A stretch of DNA of 64,000 nt. It comes from Anaerolineae bacterium. Lineage in GTDB: Bacteria > Chloroflexota > Anaerolineae > Aggregatilineales > Phototrophicaceae. This document shows, in pieces, positions 54,889 to 64,000 of the stretch. The DNA is taken from positions 208,843 through 272,842 of the forward strand of contig JAJEBY010000011.1 of NCBI GenBank assembly GCA_022822305.1. Reading direction: 5' to 3'. Under the pieces are notes generated by a model, which worked only from the letters and a program-made list of their open reading frames with translations, was not told where the DNA came from and searched no databases. Both the position numbers and the translations under genes were made by a program. Numbering within the stretch: the first letter of the stretch is position 1; every line of letters begins with the position of its first letter.

Positions 54889-56091
54889 TTGATCGACATT
54901 GATGGGCGCATACGAGACTTGGCGCAGCACGCCTACGACAATGCGCCGGCGATCCGCCAGCTGATGGACGAGGCCGCTGTTTCGCCCGCGGATGTAAATG
55001 GAGCGGCTGACTTGGCCAAGATTCCAGTCTTGAGCAAGGACGCCCTGGTGGAGATTCATCAAGCCAATCCACCATTCGGTGGATTTCTGACGATCGATCC
55101 ATACGACCTGCCGCGCATCTATATCTCGCCGGGTCCCATATACGACCCGCAGCCGCCGCCGCAAGATCCGGAGGCGCAGCTGGCGCCGTTCAAATATATC
55201 GGTGTTGGGCATGGCGACCGGGTGCTGAATACATTCATGTATCATTTGACGCCGGCGGGCATCTTGCTGGATGAAGCGATTCGCGCTTGCGGCGCCACGG
55301 TGATCCCGACCGGACCGGGCAATACCGAGTTGCAACTCATGATGATGACCGCGCTGGGCGCGACCGGATTTGTCGGGCAGCCCAGCTATTTGATGACCCT
55401 GCTGGACAAGGCGGCGGAGATGGGCATGGGCGCGGGAGCGGTGCCGTTGAAGAAGGCGCTGTTTTCGGCCGAGCCCTATACGCCGAGCCAGCGCGAACGC
55501 TTTGAGGGCGAATACGGTATGAAGACTTCGTCGGCATACGGCACTGCCGATTTAGGATTCATCGGATACACGCGCGACGGCGCGGCTGGCTTCTGCATCA
55601 TGCCCGGGGTATACCTGCAAATCTGTGATCCGGAAACGGGAGTGCCGCTTCCGGCTGGCGAGACCGGCGAAATCGTGGCTACGACGCTTAACAAGGCATA
55701 TCCTTTGATCCGCTTCGGCACCGGCGACCTGGGCGCTCTGTCGCCACAATCGCAATGCGAGGGTCAGCAGCTTTTGGGTTTGTTCGGGCGCAGTGGCGAT
55801 GCGGTCAAGGTACGGGGGATGTTTCTGCATCCCAATCAGTTGCAGTATGCCTTGATGCAATTCCCGGCAATCAAGGGTTTGCAGGTGGTGATCACGCGTC
55901 CGGACAATCGAGATGTGGTCACCGTCAATGTCGAGCTGCACGATGGGGCATCCGCTGCCGGCGTCGGCGAAAAGCTGGGCGCGCTGGCACAACAGGCCGT
56001 CCGGCTGCGCATTGATGAAGTAAACTTTGTCGAGGCCGGCGTCATCGAGCCCGGCGCGCGCAAAATCGTCGATCAGCGAGACTGGTATTAG
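54889..56091 (+). CDS. Phenylacetate-CoA ligase-like (PaaK family) protein
   Basis: A 400-residue adenylate-forming enzyme of the PaaK type. It has the short N-terminal helical region, a central domain with FSAEPYTPSQRERFE and AYGTADLGFIGYT, and the ATP-grasping GETGEIVATTLNKAYPLIRFGTGDLG. A C-terminal domain with GRSGDAVKVRGMFLHPNQ completes it. PaaK converts phenylacetate or related aryl acids to CoA esters with ATP. I chose TTG 54889, with AGGAG seven bases upstream. As the last gene of the liv cluster it probably acts on an imported aromatic or other carboxylic acid. Confidence 0.85.
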   Translation: MIDIDGRIRDLAQHAYDNAPAIRQLMDEAAVSPADVNGAADLAKIPVLSKDALVEIHQANPPFGGFLTIDPYDLPRIYISPGPIYDPQPPPQDPEAQLAPFKYIGVGHGDRVLNTFMYHLTPAGILLDEAIRACGATVIPTGPGNTELQLMMMTALGATGFVGQPSYLMTLLDKAAEMGMGAGAVPLKKALFSAEPYTPSQRERFEGEYGMKTSSAYGTADLGFIGYTRDGAAGFCIMPGVYLQICDPETGVPLPAGETGEIVATTLNKAYPLIRFGTGDLGALSPQSQCEGQQLLGLFGRSGDAVKVRGMFLHPNQLQYALMQFPAIKGLQVVITRPDNRDVVTVNVELHDGASAAGVGEKLGALAQQAVRLRIDEVNFVEAGVIEPGARKIVDQRDWY

Positions 56092-56115
56092 CTCAAAGCG
56101 AAAGAACAAGCCGCA

Positions 56116-56142
56116 GGGGCGTCTGATCGGACGCCCTTTTCT
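56116..56142 (+). terminator. Intrinsic terminator of the liv/CoA-ligase cluster
   Basis: GGGCGTC (56117-56123) pairs with GACGCCC (56130-56136) around a 6-base loop and is followed by TTTTCT. It lies 25 bases after the PaaK-like stop and before the end of the convergent S41 peptidase gene. Confidence 0.75.
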
Positions 56143-56168
56143 AATTCTGAGAGCATTTGATTCACCGG

Positions 56169-58643
56169 TTATTCGTCAGTGGACTCGTCAGATTCGTCAT
56201 CGGAGTCCTCAGGGGATTCTTCAGATTCCGCGTCTTCGTCGGGCGGCGCCTCTACAATCCGCAGGGTGAACGACTGCGGTTCGCTGGTGTTCTTGACACG
56301 GACTTCCAAGGTGAGCGTGGCCGACTGCTCACCGACATCAAGATCGGTAAGCGCCGAGCTGCGCGTATCGTCATCGGCGTCATCATTTTCACCGAGTAGA
56401 TTGGTACCGGAAGCGTTGTAGATGCCGAGCACCGTATCTACCATGTCATCCTCGCCACGCAAGAAGATGCTAACGTTGCGATCGCCGGGCAACGTGGCGC
56501 GAAAACGCACGCGCTGGTCCGGACCGACAATGCCGTTGGCGCTCACTTCTATGCTGCCGGCGCCTAACGACAACTCGCCGCCGTCTATCACCGTGCCCAG
56601 AATCGCGTCGGTCAAGTGATCTTCGGCCGCCTTCAAGAGCAAGTCGCCTTCTTCAAAGAGACTCTCGAAGGTCACGGGAACCGTTACCGTAGGCGCGACG
56701 CCACGCGCTTCGATATGGATATTGTGATCGGCATCGACGGCGCGGGCCACGGTGAAGCGAATGGTCATGTCTTCCGGCATCAGGAAGTCGTCGACGGCGC
56801 CGCCCAATCCACCGGTGGGATAATTACCGACGATGGCTGCGCGGTCATCAATGGTCAGGTTGTAAGAGAAGAATTCACAGGCGCTGAAACAACCGGGCGC
56901 GATGATCACAGCCAGCTCGCCATCATAACGCAGCTCTTCGGGCGGCAGGATAAAGCGATCTTCAGAACGCGGATCGAAATAAAAGTCATCGGTCGTTTCG
57001 TTGTACGAGGCGGAATAGCCGAGGATATGCTCCTCCTGAAAGAAGTAAGCGCCGATCTGATCGGCGAGCCAGCCGCTGCCTCCGCCGTTGTAGCGCATAT
57101 CGATGATTACGCCGGCGACATCCTCCTCAATGAAGGTCTCGATCATGCGTTCCCACAATTGTACGGTCAGGCGCTCGAAGTCGTTGAAGGAGTAGATGGC
57201 GACATAGCCGTATCCACTGGGGAGGATCTCAAACTCAACCGGCAATTCCCAGCCGTCGATGCCGGCGAAAAACGACGACTGATTGAAGCTGCTGCGTTCG
57301 GCGATGACAGACATCGTGATCGTCTGCTCTTCTTCGCTATCGGGATTGCGGAAGCTGACCTCGACTTCTGAGCCAAGCGGGAAGCGCGTGACGTAGCGCA
57401 GTTGCTGCAGGCGCAGGGTGTGGGCGGTGCTGAGCGCTTGATGCGCCCAGACGAATTCGCGCTCCATCGCTTCTTCAATGCTGCCGCCGTCCCACGCCAA
57501 AATCTCGGTACCGACTTGCATGCCAGCCTTGGCGGCCGGGCTGCCTTCCAGCAGATAGCTGACGACGATGCGCCCGTCGTCCAGTTCGGTCAGCGAGATG
57601 CCCAGGCCGCCGTCGGTCTCCTCGCGAAAGCGATCGTAGACCAGGTCTAGAGGCATGCCAACATGGCCGTCCGGTATCTCCCAAAGGAAGTCGCGCATGG
57701 CCAATGCGTATGCGGCGCTGTCTTCCGCCTCCTCAGCATCGGCAAAGCGCGGACTATAGGTCTCGTAGAGCGCGTCCCAATCCAGATTGTAGAGTTCGGT
57801 GTAGGCGTATTCCTTGCGGAAAAGCTCGACCATCGCCTCGAATGCTTTGGAGTACGTGAGACCAGAGAAGTCGTTGATGGCGGCGTTTTCTGGCTCGATC
57901 AGGTCAATGACAGGACTCGCCGATCGATCGAAGGCGAACGGCTCTTCGTCCAAATCGACGACGGTATAACCCGCTGGCACGGTTACGATGGGATCGTCTT
58001 CCGTGAAAAGCAGGCCGTCTTCGCCGAAACCTGAGGGAAAGCCCTGTCCCTTCTCCGGCGCGAAAATGATGAACTTGCCGCCGATGATCTCCAGGCGCGT
58101 ATCGGGGTCGGTGCTGGCGCGAGTCGAAGCGTAGGCAGTCGACCAGCCGCCGCCGTAGAGATCGCGCTCTTCCAAGAAGCGATCGCCGAATTTGTTGGTC
58201 CAATGGGCGATGGCGAATACCATCACGCCGATATCGTCTTCTCCGTCATTGTCGACGTCTCGCAGAGCGCCGCCGGGCGCCTTTGGCAAGGACAGACTGT
58301 ATGACACTGGAGAGGTATAAAAGTCGGTGGTGAAGTGAGCGAGCACCTGGGATTCCAGCGGCAGAATATAGTGTTCGTCGCGGTCGATAAAACCGGCCTG
58401 ATCTTCCAGGATGATGAGCGGTTCGTCAACGCCGTTGGTGAATAGCGCATTGGTGTATGAGAGCTGGCCGGTGATGATGAGCGGACCGCCCTCGTCGTTA
58501 ACGACGTGAGCCGCGCTTGCGGGTGCCCCGATTGTGACTGGCGCATCATCTTCTTCCTTTTCACCGATGGCAACAATCGGCAATGCCATCAACAAGCCAA
58601 TAGCAAGCCAGACCAAGCTGCCTAACAAGCGTGTGTTACGCAT
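56169..58643 (-). CDS. Exported S41-family peptidase with PDZ domain and acidic C-terminus
   Basis: An 824-residue exported protein: signal anchor at about 8-25, a beta-rich N-terminal region, then a PDZ-like segment (GISLTELDDGRIVVSYLLEG, AAKAGM). The S41 core follows, with GVIIDMRYNGGG and the catalytic-type Ser587 in APGCFSACEFF. The lysine found in CtpA-type enzymes after VGxxT is absent (GNYPTGGLGG), pointing to the S41B/Tricorn-like group. A PPC-like beta domain and a Ser/Asp/Glu-rich tail complete it. GGAGGAGA lies 7 bases before ATG 58641-58643. Substrate unknown; envelope protein turnover is likely. Confidence 0.83.
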   Translation of the reverse strand: MRNTRLLGSLVWLAIGLLMALPIVAIGEKEEDDAPVTIGAPASAAHVVNDEGGPLIITGQLSYTNALFTNGVDEPLIILEDQAGFIDRDEHYILPLESQVLAHFTTDFYTSPVSYSLSLPKAPGGALRDVDNDGEDDIGVMVFAIAHWTNKFGDRFLEERDLYGGGWSTAYASTRASTDPDTRLEIIGGKFIIFAPEKGQGFPSGFGEDGLLFTEDDPIVTVPAGYTVVDLDEEPFAFDRSASPVIDLIEPENAAINDFSGLTYSKAFEAMVELFRKEYAYTELYNLDWDALYETYSPRFADAEEAEDSAAYALAMRDFLWEIPDGHVGMPLDLVYDRFREETDGGLGISLTELDDGRIVVSYLLEGSPAAKAGMQVGTEILAWDGGSIEEAMEREFVWAHQALSTAHTLRLQQLRYVTRFPLGSEVEVSFRNPDSEEEQTITMSVIAERSSFNQSSFFAGIDGWELPVEFEILPSGYGYVAIYSFNDFERLTVQLWERMIETFIEEDVAGVIIDMRYNGGGSGWLADQIGAYFFQEEHILGYSASYNETTDDFYFDPRSEDRFILPPEELRYDGELAVIIAPGCFSACEFFSYNLTIDDRAAIVGNYPTGGLGGAVDDFLMPEDMTIRFTVARAVDADHNIHIEARGVAPTVTVPVTFESLFEEGDLLLKAAEDHLTDAILGTVIDGGELSLGAGSIEVSANGIVGPDQRVRFRATLPGDRNVSIFLRGEDDMVDTVLGIYNASGTNLLGENDDADDDTRSSALTDLDVGEQSATLTLEVRVKNTSEPQSFTLRIVEAPPDEDAESEESPEDSDDESDESTDE

Positions 58644-58848
58644 CAATATTTCTCCTCCGCGTGGTGGCTTGCCAGCATAATTTTACTTTAGAATTCGCCG
58701 CCAGGCGCTAGCATAGCCCTATGAATTCAGCGAATCAAGCCAGGAAGCAAAGCGTACCGGGCGCGTCAATAGCGCAGAATTGGGGTATATTGTTGATGTT
58801 TTGGCAAGTCGTTATCGAGTGACCTTTAGTCTTAGGCTCATCCCGCAA

Positions 58849-60582
58849 ATGCATCGACTGAGAAGCGCACTGGTAAATCATCGGCATTTTCTGATCGTGG
58901 TCACGATTCTGATCGTGGTAATGACCTGGCCGACGGTCTTGTACGTTTTTCGGACGGATGTGTTTTGGCTGCCGATTGACAGCGGAGATACCTTCATCAA
59001 GGTCTGGGAAGCTTGGTATCTCGAGCGAATCCTCGAGAATCCGGCCAATTATTCTCACACAACAATGTCCTTCTATCCCGATGGAATGTCGCTCTCATAT
59101 CACATATTCACGGTGCCTCACATGATTTTGCAGCGCCTGCTGCAGATGATGATGCCGGTATCAAATGCCTACAACGCAACACACCTGTTTGCCATTGCAT
59201 CAGGAACTGTCGCGGCATACGTACACATTTTACATTTGACTGGAAGCCGCTGGGCCAGCATATTCGGCTCGTTCGTCTATGGATTCAGTGGATATATGGT
59301 CGGTCGGTCTCCCCAGCCCGATCACACGTTTCTCGTGTTTTTCCCGCTGGCGCTCTACTGCCTCCATCGGGCACTGCAAGAGAGGCGCTGGCGTTTCGTG
59401 TTTTTCTGCGCTGCCTTAACGTCTTGCGTGGCTTTTACCGGAATGTATATGTTCGTCTGTCTGCTCATGACGATAGGCGCTTTTGCCTGCTACTTCGCGC
59501 TTCACCGTTGGCGGGATCGAAGATTCTGGCAGCAAGTGCTGCTTTTGTGCTCGCTGGTAGGAGCAGTGGGTCTCTTGCGCGTTGCGCCGATGCTCGCCAC
59601 CTCCGAGGCATTTGATGCGGTCCTGGACAAAGGCGGTGGAATCGAACAGGAAACGGACCTGTTGCAGTACTTTATCAATTACGTGAATCCGCTATGGAAT
59701 CGTCTTATCACCAATCGCGTGACGACGAGCATCGTGCAGTTGCCGACCCCCGGCCGCTGGAATGGATCGTATCTGGGTTATGTCCCGCTTCTGCTAATAG
59801 GCCTTGGTTTGATGCACAACAAGTTCAGGCGACTGATGCTGCCATGGCTCTTGCTTTCCGCGCCTTTCCTTGCGCTGCGTCTCGGTTCTGTGCTGACGAT
59901 AAACGGATGGCAGACGGGAATTCTGCTGCCAAAGCACTTCCTGAACGAGGTATTCCCGGCGCTGTTCCAAGCGTTCTATTCGCCTGATCATTTTCACATT
60001 GGCACACTGACCCCACTAGCAGTTATGTCAAGTTACGGCGTGCTTGCGCTGCTCGAAAAAATGCCCGCTCGGCGACCATCGCTGGTGGTTTTGGTCTTGG
60101 TTGGATTGCTGGCGGTCGAGTATTACCGAAGTCCGGAACAGCCGCGGCTCGTTTCCCAGGAAGAAATTGCGTTTCTGGATTGGCTCGGCGCAGAAGAGAA
60201 CCAAGACATTCGACTCATTAATCTGCCGATGAACCGAGGCAACTCGAAACAGTATCTCTTGTATCAGACCCTCAGCGGATATCCTCAAGCGGAAGGCTTG
60301 GCTACACGTACGCCTCCCGAAGCTTACGATTACATACGGTCGAACCTGTTGCTGAGAACCTGGCTGAACAAGGACAGCGTCCACTGCACGGGCGCAAATA
60401 GGGGCGCCTACCTCGCTGCTGTGGATCAGCTGGGCCTGGATGGCTTCACACATATCGTCTTGCATTATCGACTCTTGAGTGGGGAATCCGTCGCCGCCAG
60501 CTTTGCCGCTACCGAGCCTGCTTATCAGGATGACTTTGTGTCAATCTATCGATTGGAGAGTTTGCGCGCCGGCTGCCCATGA
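58849..60582 (+). CDS. Large GT-C-like polytopic membrane protein
   Basis: About 577 residues with around twelve hydrophobic segments. The first loop contains the acidic stretch PIDSGDTFIKVWEAWYL, and further loops carry YSHTTMSFYPDGMSLSYH, in the manner of GT-C membrane glycosyltransferases that use lipid-linked donors. The C-terminal soluble region contains RGAYLAAVDQLGLDGFTHIV. It is not closely related to the five-gene array. ATG 58849 was chosen; in-frame GTG/TTG codons upstream are possible. It precedes a broken GT39 gene on the other strand. Confidence 0.65.
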   Translation: MHRLRSALVNHRHFLIVVTILIVVMTWPTVLYVFRTDVFWLPIDSGDTFIKVWEAWYLERILENPANYSHTTMSFYPDGMSLSYHIFTVPHMILQRLLQMMMPVSNAYNATHLFAIASGTVAAYVHILHLTGSRWASIFGSFVYGFSGYMVGRSPQPDHTFLVFFPLALYCLHRALQERRWRFVFFCAALTSCVAFTGMYMFVCLLMTIGAFACYFALHRWRDRRFWQQVLLLCSLVGAVGLLRVAPMLATSEAFDAVLDKGGGIEQETDLLQYFINYVNPLWNRLITNRVTTSIVQLPTPGRWNGSYLGYVPLLLIGLGLMHNKFRRLMLPWLLLSAPFLALRLGSVLTINGWQTGILLPKHFLNEVFPALFQAFYSPDHFHIGTLTPLAVMSSYGVLALLEKMPARRPSLVVLVLVGLLAVEYYRSPEQPRLVSQEEIAFLDWLGAEENQDIRLINLPMNRGNSKQYLLYQTLSGYPQAEGLATRTPPEAYDYIRSNLLLRTWLNKDSVHCTGANRGAYLAAVDQLGLDGFTHIVLHYRLLSGESVAASFAATEPAYQDDFVSIYRLESLRAGCP

Positions 60583-60584
60583 TT

Positions 60585-61982
60585 TGCTGCGAGTACGATA
60601 TGGAAAGACCGGCAGCGATTGCGGAGGTTCATTTGTTGCCGAGAATCGAGCTAACAATCTATTCTGCTTCTGCATTCTTTTGGGCCATGAGCATGGTTTG
60701 GCGCCCCTGGGTGTTCCAGAAGCCAGATTGGGACCAAAAGACGACATCGCTGGTAACAGCCGCAGCCGGCGCAAGGAAAGAAACTCGCTAACGGCAAAGT
60801 CGCCCAAGTCGTGAGAGCGCTGATCGCATACATCATGCTGCGGTAATCATCTTTGAAGTAACGCCCGTCGGCTCTTTCGAGCACCAATGAACCTTAGAAC
60901 ATCAAAAGTCCAAGGCCAGAGACTGCGCCAAGCAGAAACAGCCATCGCGTTCGTGGCATTGCAGCCAGTCCCATGCCAAACCCGGCGAATACAAATGGTG
61001 CGAACACGTTGAAACATCGTGCTTGCAGGGCGTTGACTTGGACCGGGACAAATGGCTGACCCAGCAAAGCAATTGCCGCAGGCGGCAAGAGGCAGCCGAG
61101 CAGGACGAAGAAAGTGGCGCGGGGCTGTCGCGCCAACTGAAGAATAGCCCAAGAAAAAAGATCGCGGCGACAAGCGCCAAATGCGGATTGTAGACGCCTT
61201 GGCGCGTGGAAGAATTGACGGAAAATGCGCCGGCCATCATCAAAAACGCGGCCTGCGGGTCAAAAGTGGCAATCGAAGGATTTGTCCGAATCAAGCCTAT
61301 CGCATACGCGCCCCACAACGCGCAGATTGCTAGGACAAATGCGATGGCCGCGAACCATTGGCGGCGCCTGGCTCCCCGGTGGCGTCCACGGAGGAGCCCG
61401 TGGATAATGAGGATTCCAACGACAATCGCGCCGAAGCAATGCGTAAGCGCCGCCGCGATCCCGGCAATGGCAAACAATCTCAAGTTCGTGCGCAAATGGG
61501 CGTAAATCGTCAGGCTAGCGAACATCGTCGCCAGACGTGTCTTGCGACCAGTGGATCAGATAAGGAGATATGGCGATCAACAGCATGGCGATTAATGCGG
61601 ATAACCTTCTCCGGCTCAAGCGAAGTGTAATGGCATAAACCACGGACACCGAGATGAGACTCGGGAAGACTGAAAGCAAGCGGATGGCAAATTCATTGCT
61701 GCCCGTCGTACGCACCCAGATATGCAGCAGCCAAAAGTAAATTGGCGGGCGCACAGCGCTGGCGGCGAATTCCGTGCCTGTGAAGTAGTCCATCCGGGCG
61801 GCCCAAACGGAAAGGGCTTCATCCATCCGAACAGGCCAATTCTCGACGTCTTGTATACGCAGGTAGAATGCCAACAGCAAGACAAAGAACTGGATTATGA
61901 AAGGTATGCTGTGACGTTCATTCGCCAAGTCACTCACGGATATTAGCCACCGCCAATGGTTGAACATGCGACGTTTTAGCAC
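60585..61982 (-). pseudogene. Disrupted GT39/PMT-like glycosyltransferase gene
   Basis: An N-terminal part (61982 to about 61530) has a first helix, RMDEALSVWAARMDYF with the catalytic-type Asp-Glu pair, PPIYFWLLHIW and further helices up to LIHWSQDT. The protein then continues in another frame (LATMFASLTIYAHLR) after a shift near 61525-61535. A second shift at a run of six A residues (61152-61157) moves to a frame reading ILQLARQPRATFF and ending GLGLLMF at TAA 60894-60896. In-frame similarity (ERADGRYFKDDYRSMMY) continues beyond that stop. At least two frameshifts and one stop argue for a decayed gene, though sequence errors at the homopolymer are possible. Confidence 0.75.
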
Positions 61983-62175
61983 CGAACGCTATAAGGTTGG
62001 ATCGCGCTCAGGAGCGCCTGTCCGCTCAATAGGCGCCAAGCGTCTTGAGTCTCCCGCAGCGTCCGGTATGCAATGGAAATGGCACTCGCCGGCTGAAGGT
62101 ACGAGCATAAGCAGGAATCGCGCACAATTGCCCGGAGATTAGTGATTTCATTGTGTAACGTGGTGTTCTCCGCGC

Positions 62176-63423
62176 ATGAGCCTTGATGAATGTTACAATT
62201 GCTTTGGATTGCATCTCTCCCGGGATCAACAAGTGACCAATTTCAGACTCCATTTGATCACTTTCATTTTGAGCGTGCTGACCTACGCTCCGATCATGTG
62301 GGTCGCGGCAGCGCAAGATCGTCCCGATTATCGTGAGCATGCGCGTGAAAACCTAAAGCTGGTAAGTGGAGAATCCAGCCCAGTTTCGCACCTACTCTAT
62401 TTTGGCGCATCGGTGTTTTACGCTAACGTCATTCCGCGAGCGGACATTTCGCTGCCGACTGTTTCTTTTGCCGCTGTCATGACATTCATCGTCCCGCTGC
62501 CGCTTGTTATTCTCGCCTTCCTGAAGCGAATGTCACGAAACCAAATATCCGACAGGTTGCTGGTCGCATTATCGCTGGGATTGGCGCTGGCCGCGCCGAC
62601 AATGATTTGGCCAAGTGAATTCATGATCGGCTACCTTAACTCCATCGTGTATCACAATCCAACCTTGATAGCTTTGCGTCTATTCGCCATTCCTGTTTCA
62701 TGGTTTGCAGTGGTCGCTTTCGCCGAGCGAGGCCGACAGACGATGGCAGAGCGCTACCGGATGCTGCTGCTATGCGTCGCGTTGATATTGACATCGATAA
62801 TGGCCAAACCAAGCTATATCGTTGCCCTGATTCCTGGCTGTTTTGCCTTTGCCGTCTGGCAGCTGAAGCAGCGGCGCCCGGTGGATTGGGTTCTGCTGAT
62901 TGGCGGGATTATGTTACCTGGGCTGTTTCTTCTTAACCTGCAATACAACAGTGTTTATGTCGAGCATTCGAATGCTTCCAAAGTTGCCTTCGGCTTCCTC
63001 AAGTTCTTTGAGCATCACGTGCCAATGGCAATACTGCCGATTCGTATCCTGTTTTCGCTAGTGTTTCCCCTGGGCGTGCTATTGCTCTATTTCAACAAGG
63101 CGCGACACGATGTCAATCTCATGCTCAGCTGGGTAGTCTTCGTCGTGGGCGCGCTGATTGCACTTTTCGTTTATGAAACCGGCCCGCGCGAATCCCATGG
63201 CAACTTCGTCTGGACCGGCTACATTGTCACTTTTGTATTGATGTACGCGTCACTGTCCTTTGTAATCGAGCAGGCGGTGGCCGAGCTTAGGGCGGGCAGC
63301 CGCCGCGGCGTTTTCGGTCTGCCTGAATCGGATAAGGTACGGATCGCATTGTTCCTGTTCGGCCTGCACGTGATCTCGGGATTCATCTACTATGCGCATT
63401 TCATGCGCTTTCCGCCCGAGTGA
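62176..63423 (+). CDS. Polytopic membrane protein of unknown function
   Basis: Up to 415 residues with about ten to eleven transmembrane segments and a large loop after the first one (QDRPDYREHARENLKLVSGE). No catalytic motif was recognised. It resembles polysaccharide polymerase- or GT-C-like membrane proteins only in general layout. ATG 62176 is used; a GTG at 62233, just before the first helix, is an alternative that would remove the Cys-containing N-terminus. The neighbouring genes are also envelope glycosyltransferase-like. Confidence 0.6.
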   Translation: MSLDECYNCFGLHLSRDQQVTNFRLHLITFILSVLTYAPIMWVAAAQDRPDYREHARENLKLVSGESSPVSHLLYFGASVFYANVIPRADISLPTVSFAAVMTFIVPLPLVILAFLKRMSRNQISDRLLVALSLGLALAAPTMIWPSEFMIGYLNSIVYHNPTLIALRLFAIPVSWFAVVAFAERGRQTMAERYRMLLLCVALILTSIMAKPSYIVALIPGCFAFAVWQLKQRRPVDWVLLIGGIMLPGLFLLNLQYNSVYVEHSNASKVAFGFLKFFEHHVPMAILPIRILFSLVFPLGVLLLYFNKARHDVNLMLSWVVFVVGALIALFVYETGPRESHGNFVWTGYIVTFVLMYASLSFVIEQAVAELRAGSRRGVFGLPESDKVRIALFLFGLHVISGFIYYAHFMRFPPE

Positions 63424-63476
63424 GATGGAGCTGAACTGGGGAAGTGCACGGCAATAACGGAGCGGCGGAGCGGGAC

Positions 63477-63567
63477 GTGTTGGCGGCGGCGTACTTTCCC
63501 ACATCGTCTCCAATGCAATACCATCTGCACGCGCGGGCTCAACTTCAGGATTCGTACCATGATCGGG
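63477..63567 (-). pseudogene. Truncated 5S rRNA pseudogene
   Basis: Reading the minus strand, the 3' two thirds of a 5S rRNA are present (from GAAGTTGAGCCCGCGC through GATGTGGGAAAGTACGCCGC to the final CCAACAC). They align with the intact gene at 63851-63970 with scattered changes over about 70 bases. The 5' third, including the strand that closes helix I, is scrambled or missing, so it cannot fold normally. Confidence 0.75.
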
Positions 63568-63595
63568 AGTCTTCTCAAGTTCGCTGATCTCAGGC

Positions 63596-63763
63596 TTAGT
63601 CCCTAAGCAACGCGGCCAAGCGTCCCAAAAAGCTATTCAGGCGTTTGCTCTTGAAGGAGGGCATTCGCGGCCGCCGCGCGACTTCGTCGACATAGAATTG
63701 ATGATATTCCTTTTGATCCAGCAAGCGGCCAAGAAGGGGCCAACGGTCGACCGGGATCATCAT
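63596..63763 (-). CDS. Small hypothetical protein between the two 5S copies
   Basis: A 55-residue basic reading frame starting at ATG 63761-63763 (MMIPVDRWPLLGRLLDQKEY and onward). There is no strong ribosome-binding site or recognised family. It could be a real small gene or chance; it lies between the 5S pseudogene and the intact 5S gene. Confidence 0.3.
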   Translation of the reverse strand: MMIPVDRWPLLGRLLDQKEYHQFYVDEVARRPRMPSFKSKRLNSFLGRLAALLRD

Positions 63764-63850
63764 TGCCGTCCGTCGCTTGGGGCAATCAAGGCAGGGCAAG
63801 CGCCAGATTTGCTATTGGTCACAGAAAAAAGCAAAGAGCAGCCGAGTGAA

Positions 63851-63970
63851 GTGTTGGCGACGGCATACTCTCCCACATCGTCTCCAATGCAGTACCATCT
63901 GCGCTCGCGGGCTTAACTTCCGGGTTCGGGATGGATCCGGGTGTACCCCCGCGGCTCTAGCCACCAACAC
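63851..63970 (-). rRNA. rrf: 5S ribosomal RNA
   Basis: A complete 120-base 5S rRNA on the minus strand. The 5' end GTGTTGG (63970 downward) pairs with the 3' end CCAACAC (63857-63851) to close helix I. The conserved CCATCCCGAACCCGGAAGTT and GATGTGGGAGAGTA blocks are present. The 23S gene of the same operon should lie beyond the right edge of the window. Confidence 0.93.
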
Positions 63971-64000
63971 TCGACTCGCCTGCTCTCGCCCTTAAGTCTT

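Overview
The window looks like a chromosomal segment of a GC-rich bacterium, most likely a member of the Chloroflexota (Anaerolineae-like). The grounds are inferential: secreted glycosidases with Pro/Thr-repeat linkers, many GT39/GT-C membrane glycosyltransferases, a T-box in front of pheS, a PucC-type MFS protein, and a liv-type ABC cluster with embedded CoA ligases. No rRNA phylogeny could be run.

Layout. (1) 1-12.7 kb is a long minus-strand gene train. In transcription order it holds a secreted SH3/FecR-like repeat protein, a KDPG/KHG aldolase, three tandem exported GH-A type glycosidases (the first fused to a degenerate GH18-like domain), a GT39-type membrane protein, RNase Z and a truncated O-methyltransferase. 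(2) 12.9-17.9 kb carries glycerate kinase, proB, an opposite-strand membrane protein, the left end of a decayed IS3-like element, and proA. (3) 18.0-31.8 kb is the most unusual part. Five paralogous GT39-like membrane glycosyltransferases lie on the plus strand. The second is interrupted by a single in-frame TAG. The second and third share a nearly identical 182-bp 3' segment, which suggests gene conversion. After the third comes a sigma70-type promoter and a T-box leader, then pheS, then paralogues four and five, then pheT. Two glycosyltransferase genes are therefore wedged inside pheS-pheT and probably fall under tRNA-Phe-responsive control.

(4) 31.8-46.4 kb holds mostly single housekeeping or accessory genes: a 2-hydroxyacid dehydrogenase, FabI, a PucC-family MFS protein, UspA, DUF402 with thiamine pyrophosphokinase, hydantoinase B and A separated by an Hsp20 gene, RidA, a pseudo-protease/zinc-ribbon protein with a YbjN-like partner, a DtxR/MntR-like regulator with an altered metal site, a P-loop kinase and a monoacylglycerol-lipase-like hydrolase. 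(5) 46.8-56.1 kb is a branched-chain-amino-acid-type ABC transporter in the order livG, acyl-CoA ligase, livH, livM, substrate-binding protein, livF, PaaK-like CoA ligase. This suggests uptake and CoA activation of a carboxylic acid. The LivM protein has an inserted beta-rich domain. (6) 56.1-64 kb has an exported S41 peptidase, a large GT-C-like membrane protein, a multiply broken GT39 pseudogene, another membrane protein, a 5' degraded 5S rRNA copy, and an intact 5S rRNA gene at the right edge. The 5S is on the minus strand, so a 23S gene is expected beyond the right end.

Dispersed GGGCGAGCC/GGCTCGCCC-type palindromes occur in intergenic DNA at 46.6 and 53.9 kb. No tRNA gene, CRISPR array, complete insertion sequence, prophage or replication origin was recognised. 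All family assignments come from reading the sequence and motifs, without database searches.
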